Shown: positions 12,570 through 23,304 of the stretch, piece by piece | Layout of the letters: each line of letters starts with the position of its first letter | How positions within the stretch are numbered: the stretch's first letter is position 1 | NCBI RefSeq assembly: GCF_032229285.1 | Contig: NZ_CP135084.1 | Coordinates: 310,001-374,000, forward strand | DNA: 64,000 bases | Source: Rheinheimera sp. MMS21-TC3 | GTDB lineage: Bacteria; Pseudomonadota; Gammaproteobacteria; Enterobacterales; Alteromonadaceae | Direction of reading: 5' to 3' | The notes under the pieces: model-generated | The model's input: the letters and a program-made list of their open reading frames with translations, nothing else | Database searches by the model: none | What the model was told of the DNA's origin: nothing | Position numbers and translations under genes: made by a program

Positions 12570-13124
12570 ATGTCAACTTTAAGCCAAGTACTACAAGCAC
12601 TACATCAGCAGGAGGTTATCGCTTATCCAACCGAAGCTGTCTATGGGTTAGGTTGTGATCCTGATAGTGAAGCTGCAGTACTAAGATTGCTGACAATTAA
12701 GCAAAGGCCTGTCGAAAAAGGCTTAATACTCATTGCCGCTAATTATGGTCAATTGTTACCTTATATAGATGAAAGTGCAATCCCCACTAATATACTTGAA
12801 GAAATTTTAGCAAGTTGGCCCGGTCACATTAGTTGGGTTGTACCAGCGAGTAAAATGGCACCTAAATGGGTAACGGGGCAATTTAGCAGTATTGCTGTCA
12901 GAGTGAGTGCACATCCAATAGTACAGCAATTATGTTTAGCTTTTGGTAAACCTCTTGTTTCAACCAGTGCAAACTTATCAGGCCAACCAGCAATAACTGA
13001 AGCAGCTGTTTTATATGAGCAAATGTCTAGTCAAGTATCTGCTATCATGCCTGGGAATTTAGGCGGTGCCAGTCAGCCAAGTCAAATTCGTAATGCACTC
13101 ACTGGCGCTATTGTAAGGAGTTAA
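12570..13124 (+). CDS. tsaC: Threonylcarbamoyl-AMP synthase TsaC
   Basis: A 184-residue YrdC/RimN-type enzyme, the short form without the Sua5 domain. It makes L-threonylcarbamoyl-AMP from threonine, bicarbonate and ATP for the t6A modification at position 37 of ANN-decoding tRNAs. The family pattern is evident: [51 protein letters not shown] and [14 protein letters not shown]. hemF starts 1 bp after its stop, with an AAGGAG Shine-Dalgarno embedded in the end of tsaC, which ties their expression together. Confidence 0.95.
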   Translation: MSTLSQVLQALHQQEVIAYPTEAVYGLGCDPDSEAAVLRLLTIKQRPVEKGLILIAANYGQLLPYIDESAIPTNILEEILASWPGHISWVVPASKMAPKWVTGQFSSIAVRVSAHPIVQQLCLAFGKPLVSTSANLSGQPAITEAAVLYEQMSSQVSAIMPGNLGGASQPSQIRNALTGAIVRS

Positions 13125-13125
13125 T

Positions 13126-14058
13126 ATGACTACTAGCCAACCTCATTCGCATTTAAGCGTTGTTCAAAACTTTTTATTGCAATTACAAGACACTATCTGC
13201 CAAGCATTAGAGCAAGCTGACGGTAAAGCCAAGTTTGTAGAAGATGCATGGCAGCGTCCAGGAGGAGGTGGAGGGAAAACTCGGGTGCTAACAGGTGGCA
13301 GCGTTTTCGAGCAAGCTGGAGTGAATTATTCTCATGTGTATGGCGCCAATATGCCAGCATCAGCAACAGCTCATAGACCAGAGTTAGCAGGTTGTAGCTT
13401 TCATGCTTGTGGTGTGTCGCTAGTTATTCATCCTAATAATCCTTATGTCCCTACTACGCATGCCAATGTTCGTTTCTTTATTGCTGAAAAGCCAGGCGCT
13501 GCGCCAGTGTGGTGGTTTGGTGGTGGCTTTGATCTCACACCTTTTTACCCATTTGAAGAAGATGTGGTGCACTGGCATCAAGTTGCCAAAGCGGCTGTTG
13601 ATCCTTTTGGTGCTAACTTTTATCCAGATTATAAAAAGTGGTGTGATGATTACTTCTACTTAAAACATCGTGAAGAAACTCGCGGTGTCGGCGGCTTATT
13701 TTTTGATGACTTAAATCAGTTAGGCTTTGAACAAAGCTTCGCTTTAATGCGTGCTGTAGGAGAAGCCTTTATTCCAGCTTATCAGCCTATTGTCGAAAAG
13801 CGTAAAGCAATTCAATATAATGAGCATCAACGTCAGTTCCAATTATATCGGCGTGGTCGTTATGTCGAGTTTAATTTAGTTTATGATAGAGGCACTTTGT
13901 TTGGGCTACAAAGTGGTGGCCGTACTGAGTCAATACTTATGTCAATGCCACCTTTAGTACGTTGGGAGTATGGTTATACCCCCGCACCAGATAGCCCTGA
14001 AGCCTTGTTATATCAACGCTACTTACAGCCGCAAGATTGGTTAAATCTTAACGATTAA
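13126..14058 (+). CDS. hemF: Oxygen-dependent coproporphyrinogen III oxidase HemF
   Basis: 310 residues, close to E. coli HemF (299). It decarboxylates coproporphyrinogen III to protoporphyrinogen IX using O2, in the cytosol. Signature stretches are [68 protein letters not shown] and [20 protein letters not shown]. It is co-directional with tsaC and converges on the globin gene, overlapping it by 11 bp at the 3' ends. A haem-synthesis gene next to a haem protein gene suggests a functional link, though the two are on opposite strands. Confidence 0.97.
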   Translation: MTTSQPHSHLSVVQNFLLQLQDTICQALEQADGKAKFVEDAWQRPGGGGGKTRVLTGGSVFEQAGVNYSHVYGANMPASATAHRPELAGCSFHACGVSLVIHPNNPYVPTTHANVRFFIAEKPGAAPVWWFGGGFDLTPFYPFEEDVVHWHQVAKAAVDPFGANFYPDYKKWCDDYFYLKHREETRGVGGLFFDDLNQLGFEQSFALMRAVGEAFIPAYQPIVEKRKAIQYNEHQRQFQLYRRGRYVEFNLVYDRGTLFGLQSGGRTESILMSMPPLVRWEYGYTPAPDSPEALLYQRYLQPQDWLNLND

Positions 14059-14491
14059 TCATATGGCTGGCGAGTTGACCAAATGAATGACTTAAGCCTT
14101 GGCGAAGCAGTTTATGTTCGACTACTTCTGCTAAGGCTTTATCCATACAAAACATCCATTGATCGCGTAGTTGTTCAGTAACAGCAAAAGGCATGTGGCG
14201 TGCCCGTAAGCGAGGATGACCATATTGTTGCTCAAAAAGCGGTGGGCCGCCTAACCAGCCAGATAAAAACTGAAAAAACTTCTCGCGAATGGCATCTAAA
14301 GGCAAAGGATGAATGGCATAAAGTTCGGCTGCCTCAGGGGCTGTTTCCATAATGTCATAGAAGCGGTTAGCTAATAACTTAACCTGAGCTTCACCACCCA
14401 TAATGTCATAAGGTGTGCGTTCAGGCGTAGGAAGGGAGCTGTTTTTTGTGTTAGTTTTAAATATTCTGTTCATTAACTTTTTAATAGGCAT
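14048..14491 (-). CDS. Group II truncated haemoglobin
   Basis: A 147-residue globin of the truncated 2/2 fold, group II (trHbO-like). About 28 N-terminal residues precede the globin domain. The domain shows the group II features [33 protein letters not shown], where the His of RARHMPF is the expected proximal haem ligand; a Trp follows in [14 protein letters not shown]. Such proteins bind O2 or NO and are linked to detoxification or oxygen handling, but the ligand here is not known. It is transcribed divergently from aroE with only 5 bp between the two start codons. Confidence 0.9.
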   Translation of the reverse strand: MPIKKLMNRIFKTNTKNSSLPTPERTPYDIMGGEAQVKLLANRFYDIMETAPEAAELYAIHPLPLDAIREKFFQFLSGWLGGPPLFEQQYGHPRLRARHMPFAVTEQLRDQWMFCMDKALAEVVEHKLLRQGLSHSFGQLASHMINR

Positions 14492-14496
14492 CTAAT

Positions 14497-15318
14497 TTGG
14501 ACCGTTATGCTGTTTTCGGCAATCCGATAGGCCACTCAAAGTCGCCTTTTATACACGCACAGTTTGCTTTAGCGTTACAGGAGCCACTGCAATACGAGGC
14601 CATTCTAGCACCGGTAGATAAATTTGCCGACAGCTGGCGCGAATTTGTTAATCAAGGTGGTAAAGGAGCTAATGTAACCGTTCCCTTTAAGCAGCAAGCT
14701 TATCAATTAGCCGAACATTTAACCGAACGGGCTAAGCAAGCCCAAGCTGTAAATACCCTCTATATAGATAGCCAAGGTATAGTTTGTGGCGATAATACCG
14801 ACGGAATAGGTTTAGTGATGGACTTACAGCGCTTAGGCCAAAGCTTAGCTAATAGCCGTATTTTAATTGTAGGTGCTGGAGGGGCAACCAGAGGCGTAAT
14901 AGGGCCTTTATTGCAAGCAGGCGTAAGGCAAATTGTTATTGCTAATCGCACGCTAAGCAAAGCCCAAGCAATAGCGGCTAATTTTAGCCCGCAAGTGCAC
15001 GCTACAGATTTACAACAAATTCCTGAAATTAGCTATAACATTATTATCAATGCTACCTCAGCAGGTTTAGCGGGAGAGCGGCCACAACTTGAAGCTAAAC
15101 ATATGCGTTACTGTCAGCTAGCTTACGACATGTTATATGCTGCCAAACCAACAGCTTTTTTAGCTTGGGCCAAACAACATGGGGCAGAGCAGCAAGCTGA
15201 TGGGTTAGGCATGTTAGTGGCACAGGCTGCTGAGTCATTTTATATTTGGCGCGGCAAAAGACCCGAGATCACACCAGTGTTAACCTTATTAGCAAAACAA
15301 CTAACAACAACTAAATAG
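14497..15318 (+). CDS. aroE: Shikimate dehydrogenase AroE
   Basis: 273 residues, the normal length, reducing 3-dehydroshikimate to shikimate with NADPH in the aromatic pathway. Motifs: YAVFGNPIGHSKSPFIHAQF (shikimate-binding Ser residues), GANVTVPFKQQAY with the catalytic Lys, NTDGIGLVMDL, the nucleotide motif LIVGAGGATRGV and the NADP-phosphate-binding NRTLSKA. The only possible start in frame is a TTG: an in-frame TAG lies at 14485-14487, no ATG or GTG follows it before the conserved YAVFGNP, and the TTG gives the expected N-terminus MDRYAVFGNP. Transcription runs on to a DUF1488 gene 8 bp later. Confidence 0.95.
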   Translation: MDRYAVFGNPIGHSKSPFIHAQFALALQEPLQYEAILAPVDKFADSWREFVNQGGKGANVTVPFKQQAYQLAEHLTERAKQAQAVNTLYIDSQGIVCGDNTDGIGLVMDLQRLGQSLANSRILIVGAGGATRGVIGPLLQAGVRQIVIANRTLSKAQAIAANFSPQVHATDLQQIPEISYNIIINATSAGLAGERPQLEAKHMRYCQLAYDMLYAAKPTAFLAWAKQHGAEQQADGLGMLVAQAAESFYIWRGKRPEITPVLTLLAKQLTTTK

Positions 15319-15326
15319 CAGGCAGC

Positions 15327-15563
15327 ATGAATCAACAATTAATATTTAATAATGACTTTGCTTATAACCAAGCTCGACAAGCAATAACCTTTAGCTGTTT
15401 AGTCTCAGGGTTAAAGGTAACTTGCTATATAGGCGTTGCTGAAGATCGTTCCCCTGAAAATGCACTGGCTGAAGTGATACAGCAGGCATTTATTTGGGAA
15501 GATAGCGCCGAGCAGGCCATTGCCGACGACGCTTATAATAGTGCGGGTGAAATTTGGCTTTAA
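15327..15563 (+). CDS. DUF1488 family protein
   Basis: A 78-residue protein of the small DUF1488 (YrdB) family, of unknown function, found next to aroE in E. coli and relatives as it is here. It contains the pattern ITFSCLVSGLKVTCYI followed by an acidic helical half. Its 3' end overlaps the convergent carbonic anhydrase gene by 4 bp. Confidence 0.87.
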   Translation: MNQQLIFNNDFAYNQARQAITFSCLVSGLKVTCYIGVAEDRSPENALAEVIQQAFIWEDSAEQAIADDAYNSAGEIWL

Positions 15564-16093
15564 GCCTCTGCTAAATATTCATCTTTTAAAACAACGTAAT
15601 TTGCAGCAGACTCAGTAAGAAAAGCAATTTCAGCAGCATTTAACGGCCGCGCTTGTTTAGCCGGGCTGCCCACATATAAATAACCACCTTGCAAACGTTT
15701 ACCTGGTGGCACCAAACTGCCGGCACCAATAATAACATCATCTTCTACTACTACATCATCCATGACTATAGCTCCCATACCTATAAGTATACGGTTACCA
15801 AGAGTACAACCATGCAACATAACCTTATGCCCAACAGTGACATCTTCTCCTATAATAAGAGCAGAACCCTCAGGTTTACTTGGGCTTGGCCTAGATAGAT
15901 GTAAAACAGATCCATCTTGAATATTAGTGCGGGCACCAATTCGCATAATATTGACATCACCGCGTGCAGCCACTAAAGGCCAAATACTGACATCATCAGC
16001 TAACTCTATATCACCCACCAATACTGCAGACTGATCTACATAAACCGCTTTACCAAGAGTGGGAAAAATACCTTTATAGGCTCGTATCGTCAT
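15560..16093 (-). CDS. Gamma-carbonic anhydrase family protein (YrdA-like)
   Basis: A 177-residue left-handed beta-helix protein of the gamma-carbonic anhydrase superfamily, built from hexapeptide repeats. The three metal-binding histidines of the family fit the segments DGSVLHLSR, VTVGHKVMLHGC and the following repeat. Activity is not guaranteed, since many YrdA relatives have little or none. The start is fixed by GGAGGAG six bases before the ATG at 16093 and by the conserved N-terminus MTIRAYKGIFPTLGKAVYVD; the frame stays open 43 codons further upstream, but that stretch runs toward the rRNA promoter region. It ends the aroE-side cluster. Confidence 0.92.
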   Translation of the reverse strand: MTIRAYKGIFPTLGKAVYVDQSAVLVGDIELADDVSIWPLVAARGDVNIMRIGARTNIQDGSVLHLSRPSPSKPEGSALIIGEDVTVGHKVMLHGCTLGNRILIGMGAIVMDDVVVEDDVIIGAGSLVPPGKRLQGGYLYVGSPAKQARPLNAAEIAFLTESAANYVVLKDEYLAEA

Positions 16094-16310
16094 AATCTCC
16101 TCCAATGTCGAGATATTATGCAATAAATGTTGTAAAAAAGCGCGATTCGTAGAAACTTTATGCGAACGATTCGAATGTTGTAATATTTCTGCAATAAGCG
16201 CTTGCGCATCCGTTAAAACCACCTATAATGCGCGCCATGCCAACGGGGATACGCAGTAAGGGTTCTCCAAGCGGTTTAAGAAGTGAGTCAAAATTCTTTT
16301 TAAAAGAGGC
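16094..16310. other. Intergenic region between carbonic anhydrase gene and rRNA promoter P1
   Basis: Contains the leader of the minus-strand carbonic anhydrase gene and an A/T-rich block (about 16289-16305, CAAAATTCTTTTTAAAAG) immediately upstream of the P1 -35, a position suited to an UP element that contacts the RNA polymerase alpha subunit. No gene is evident on either strand. Confidence 0.5.
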
Positions 16311-16345
16311 TTGACAGCAAGGCTTAAATCTCTAAAATGGCGCCC
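16311..16345 (+). promoter_or_regulatory. rRNA operon promoter P1
   Basis: A perfect -35 TTGACA (16311-16316) and a -10 TAAAAT (16333-16338) with the 16 bp spacer typical of strong rRNA promoters. A GC-rich discriminator GGCGCCC follows directly, the feature linked to stringent control by ppGpp and DksA. Confidence 0.8.
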
Positions 16346-16446
16346 TCGCTTCGCAGTGGTAACAAGCACTGTAAAGCAGGCAAGAAAGTCAGGTGTGAAG
16401 ATAGGTTTTACGCTAGCTAAATTAGCAAAAAGAATTATCTTCACTC

Positions 16447-16482
16447 TTGACTTAAAAACTGGGAAGTGTAACATACGCCTCC
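16447..16482 (+). promoter_or_regulatory. rRNA operon promoter P2
   Basis: A second promoter 136 bp downstream of P1: -35 TTGACT (16447-16452), 16 bp spacer, -10 TAACAT (16469-16474), again followed by a GC-rich discriminator (CGCCTCCCGC). Tandem P1/P2 promoters are usual for rRNA operons. Confidence 0.75.
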
Positions 16483-16501
16483 CGCTTCTTAAGTAGAAGC
16501 A

Positions 16502-16513
16502 CGCTCTTTAACA
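16502..16513 (+). promoter_or_regulatory. rRNA leader boxA antitermination site
   Basis: CGCTCTTTAACA matches the boxA consensus TGCTCTTTAACA at 11 of 12 positions. NusB/NusE and partner factors bind it in the leader RNA to prevent Rho termination. A second, perfect copy precedes the 23S gene. Confidence 0.85.
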
Positions 16514-16517
16514 ATTC

Positions 16518-16545
16518 GCAATCAATCATCTGTGTGAGCACTTAT
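16518..16545 (+). other. 16S precursor processing stem, 5' arm
   Basis: Pairs with 18204-18231 across the 16S gene: 28 nt with 26 Watson-Crick pairs, one G-U and one mismatch. This is the expected RNase III cleavage stem of pre-16S RNA. Confidence 0.85.
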
Positions 16546-16649
16546 GATGGCATTTCACAAAAATGAAATACATCGGTTGAGTGACTACACATAGAAATAT
16601 GTTTTAAGTCAGTACAATTGAGCAGCTACTTAGGTAGCAGAAAGAACTT

Positions 16650-18184
<1,535 letters not shown>

Positions 18185-18203
18185 CCTTAAGTGAAATAAA
18201 GTT

Positions 18204-18231
18204 ATAAGTGTTCACACACATGATTGATTGC
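18204..18231 (+). other. 16S precursor processing stem, 3' arm
   Basis: Complement of 16518-16545 (see there). The near-perfect pairing brings the two ends of pre-16S RNA together for RNase III. Confidence 0.85.
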
Positions 18232-18298
18232 AGAGATAGAGCAAATAAAGTTTATTGCGAAGTTCGTTATAATTAATGGATAACGCAGGATGTTTTGC

Positions 18299-18383
18299 TT
18301 AGAGCGAGGCGGCAGCTTAGCGAGAGAAGGAGTGTACTAAAGTACATGACTGATTGAGTGAAGTTGGCAACGATGCAATAAGT
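18299..18383 (+). repeat. Spacer repeat A, copy 1 (before tRNA-Ile)
   Basis: Shares with copy 2 (18578-18680) the order CTTAGAGCGAG, GAAGGAGTGTAC, AGTACATGACTGA and CAACGA. The centre is a small palindrome, GTAC-N4-GTAC. The unit loosely resembles the reverse complement of repeat B on the other side of the tRNA. Confidence 0.7.
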
Positions 18384-18402
18384 AAAACAGACCAGTTAGA
18401 CC

Positions 18403-18479
<77 letters not shown>

Positions 18480-18488
18480 AATTGCATT

Positions 18489-18550
18489 TATGCGTTGTTG
18501 CGGCGAACCTCACATACTAATGTATGCTTCGGTTCACTGCGCCTAGCCTA
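18489..18550 (+). repeat. Spacer repeat B, copy 1 (after tRNA-Ile)
   Basis: TGCGTTGTTGC ... GCGCCTAGCCTA with an internal hairpin GAACC-tca-CATAC-taat-GTATG-cttc-GGTTC. Copy 2 lies exactly 300 bp downstream and keeps the hairpin by compensating base changes. Confidence 0.75.
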
Positions 18551-18577
18551 AATTCAATTTAAAATTATCAAAAAAGA

Positions 18578-18680
18578 CTTAGAGCGAGAAGTTTAAGCTT
18601 AGGCGAGCCGACTGAGGCGCAAGCGAAGGAGTGTACGTCAGTACATGACTGAGTGAGCAACGAATAAAGGCGACGCATAA
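18578..18680 (+). repeat. Spacer repeat A, copy 2 (before tRNA-Ala)
   Basis: Second copy of the unit at 18299-18383, about 300 bp downstream, with GAAGGAGTGTAC, GTCA loop and AGTACATGACTGAG. It contains an extra insertion of about 20 bp relative to copy 1. Confidence 0.7.
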
Positions 18681-18704
18681 GGTTAAAATCCGAAGCTATA
18701 AGAT

Positions 18705-18780
18705 GGGGTTATAGCTCAGCTGGGAGAGCGCCTGCCTTGCACGCAGGAGGTCAGCGGTTCGATCCCGCTTAACTCCACCA
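18705..18780 (+). tRNA. tRNA-Ala (TGC)
   Basis: 76 nt with encoded CCA, almost the same as E. coli tRNA-Ala. Acceptor stem GGGGTTA/TAACTCC includes the G3-U70 pair that is the identity element for alanyl-tRNA synthetase. The anticodon loop is CTTGCAC with anticodon TGC. It is the second spacer tRNA after tRNA-Ile. Confidence 0.97.
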
Positions 18781-18790
18781 TCAACTATTA

Positions 18791-18850
18791 TGCGTTGTTG
18801 CACTAAACCTCACATACAAAAGTATGCTTCGGTTTACCGCGCCTAGCCTA
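18791..18850 (+). repeat. Spacer repeat B, copy 2 (after tRNA-Ala)
   Basis: TGCGTTGTTGC ... GCGCCTAGCCTA with the internal hairpin AAACC-tca-CATAC-aaaa-GTATG-cttc-GGTTT. Both outer stem bases changed together relative to copy 1 (G-C to A-T), so the hairpin is conserved as structure. Confidence 0.75.
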
Positions 18851-18883
18851 ATAGCCGATGGCTAAATAATTTGCTCAACAAAT

Positions 18884-18923
18884 TCAAATCAAACGGTTCT
18901 TAATCAAGAATAGTTTGATTTGA
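18884..18923 (+). other. Stem-loop in 23S leader
   Basis: TCAAATCAAAC (18884-18894) pairs with GTTTGATTTGA (18913-18923), and the interior TTCTT-aatc-AAGAA extends the hairpin after a 2 nt internal loop. It sits 14 bp before the second boxA and is probably a folding or processing element of the spacer RNA. Confidence 0.6.
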
Positions 18924-18937
18924 GTTTAATCTCAAAC

Positions 18938-18949
18938 TGCTCTTTAACA
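18938..18949 (+). promoter_or_regulatory. Spacer boxA antitermination site
   Basis: TGCTCTTTAACA is a perfect match to the rRNA boxA consensus, placed between tRNA-Ala and the 23S gene as in E. coli rrn operons. Confidence 0.88.
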
Positions 18950-19059
18950 ATTTGGCAAGCTGAAAGTAAAAAGAAACAAGCTAAGCAACCGCTTCTTTAT
19001 AAGAAGTGAGTGTGACGCAAGACACACTGTATAATACTCAAGACATCTTGGGGTTGTAT

Positions 19060-21941
<2,882 letters not shown>

Positions 21942-22024
21942 ACAACGCCCAAGCTGTTTTAAAGAAGTGTTATAGTGTGTCGAATTACTAAAGCTTGCTA
22001 AATTAAAGAGCACAAACAGTTTTT

Positions 22025-22142
22025 TGCCTGGTGGCAATAGCGCTGTGGAACCACCTGATCCCATTCCGAACTCAGAAGTGAAACGCAGCTGCGACGATGG
22101 TAGTGTAGCATTCGCTATGCGAGAGTAGTTCACCGCCAGGCA
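22025..22142 (+). rRNA. rrf: 5S ribosomal RNA
   Basis: 118 nt, starting TGCCTGGTGGCAATAGCGC and ending CGCCAGGCA, so the terminal helix I closes. The conserved CCATTCCGAACTCAGAAGTG is present. It lies 83 bp after the 23S gene and 12 bp before the operon terminator. Confidence 0.97.
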
Positions 22143-22154
22143 CCCAATAACAGA

Positions 22155-22182
22155 CCCCAGCTCGATGAGCTGGGGTTTTTTA
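22155..22182 (+). terminator. rRNA operon terminator
   Basis: A 9 bp GC-rich stem (CCCCAGCTC with GAGCTGGGG, loop GAT) followed by TTTTTTATT: a strong Rho-independent terminator right after 5S. Confidence 0.93.
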
Positions 22183-22332
22183 TTGTCTGCGATTGGTTGG
22201 TAACAGCTCGGAATACTGTAGTTCACCGCCAACAATGTTTTGTTATTATCTAATATATTAGTTGGGCTTGTTTGTATTTGAAATCCAGCTGCTAAATCGC
22301 TCGAAGAATAATAGGTAACTATTTCTGCCTAC

Positions 22333-22357
22333 AAAAAAGCCCCTAAATAGGGGCTTT
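22333..22357 (-). terminator. Terminator of the minus-strand gene at 22384
   Basis: Stem AAAGCCCC/GGGGCTTT with a 6 nt loop. Read on the minus strand it is followed by TTTTTT, so it ends transcription of the upstream minus-strand gene; a short T run on the other side could let it work both ways. Confidence 0.85.
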
Positions 22358-22383
22358 ATCAATATCTAAATAACATCAAATCT

Positions 22384-23190
22384 TTAACGGATTAAATTAC
22401 CTTGATTATCAAATTGCCAATCCGGCTTAGCGAGTAAACGTAAATGCATACTTGCATCATTCTTTTTTACAGCCTCAATAAAATGCTTATTATGATCAAG
22501 AAAAACTAACCATTCGGATGCTGTGTTAGAAATTGTAGTGTCATCTATTGCAACATGCATACCCATATAGGTAGGAGTCATATTTTTCCAACCCTGATTA
22601 ACTTTAAAAATATAGCGGCTGTCATAATCTATATGGAGAAAATTTGCTTGTTCTATAACATTGAGTAACTGCCTATCACTAATTGATACTAATGCAATAG
22701 CATTACTTCTTTCTATTAGTTTTTTAATTTCAGCAGACTTTGAAGCAGCTAATTGTTTATTGCTTGCATCAGCCGTGATGGGCGCTTTTTTTAGTTCAGT
22801 TGCAATTTCTAATGAGAAAACTGTTAGCTCATATTTATCTAAAAGCACTTGATAAGACTGATAGTCTTCACAATCATTTAGCTCGGTAATACTATTTTTA
22901 ACATAAGAGGTCATTTTACGATCTATTAAAGTTATAGCCGATAGATCAGTCATCTTAAGTTTTTGCTGTAATAAATCTTGCCGTTTAGTTATTGGCGATT
23001 GTGGATAAACTTTTGCCATAGCAGATTCTGGGTATCGATTAATACAGAATTGCTGAAACCGATTAAGCTCTGCATCTTGTAGGCTCATCTCCACTGCAGA
23101 TTGCAAAGTCCTGCGCTCAGATGGTGAATAACCGTTTGCAGAATATAAAGGATTAGAAAGCAAGCCTGTCAAAGTGATAATCGTAAGCAT
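22384..23190 (-). CDS. Hypothetical exported protein
   Basis: 268 residues, not recognised. The first about 18 residues (MLTIITLTGLLSNPLYSANG) look like a signal peptide with cleavage near YSA-NG, placing the protein in the periplasm or outside. The rest is hydrophilic, with a coiled-coil-like middle (about residues 120-165) and a C-terminal half containing IALVSISDRQLLNVIEQ and WLVFLDHNKHFIEAVKKND. Two Cys (FCINRYP and LNDCEDY) might pair. It is isolated between the rRNA operon and tmcA, with its own terminator, so it gets no functional hint from context. Confidence 0.7.
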   Translation of the reverse strand: MLTIITLTGLLSNPLYSANGYSPSERRTLQSAVEMSLQDAELNRFQQFCINRYPESAMAKVYPQSPITKRQDLLQQKLKMTDLSAITLIDRKMTSYVKNSITELNDCEDYQSYQVLLDKYELTVFSLEIATELKKAPITADASNKQLAASKSAEIKKLIERSNAIALVSISDRQLLNVIEQANFLHIDYDSRYIFKVNQGWKNMTPTYMGMHVAIDDTTISNTASEWLVFLDHNKHFIEAVKKNDASMHLRLLAKPDWQFDNQGNLIR

Positions 23191-23304
23191 AATTGGTTTC
23201 TTAAGGTGCTAAATGCGGCACACTAGCTGTAATAAGCAAAAAAGTAAAGCAAATAATAATGATAAAATAATTTGCTGTAATAAGTGTAATTTAATTGAGT
23301 AAAA

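Noticed and set aside
16094..16222. A 43-codon N-terminal extension of the carbonic anhydrase gene
   Set aside because: The strong GGAGGAG site and family alignment fix the start at 16093.
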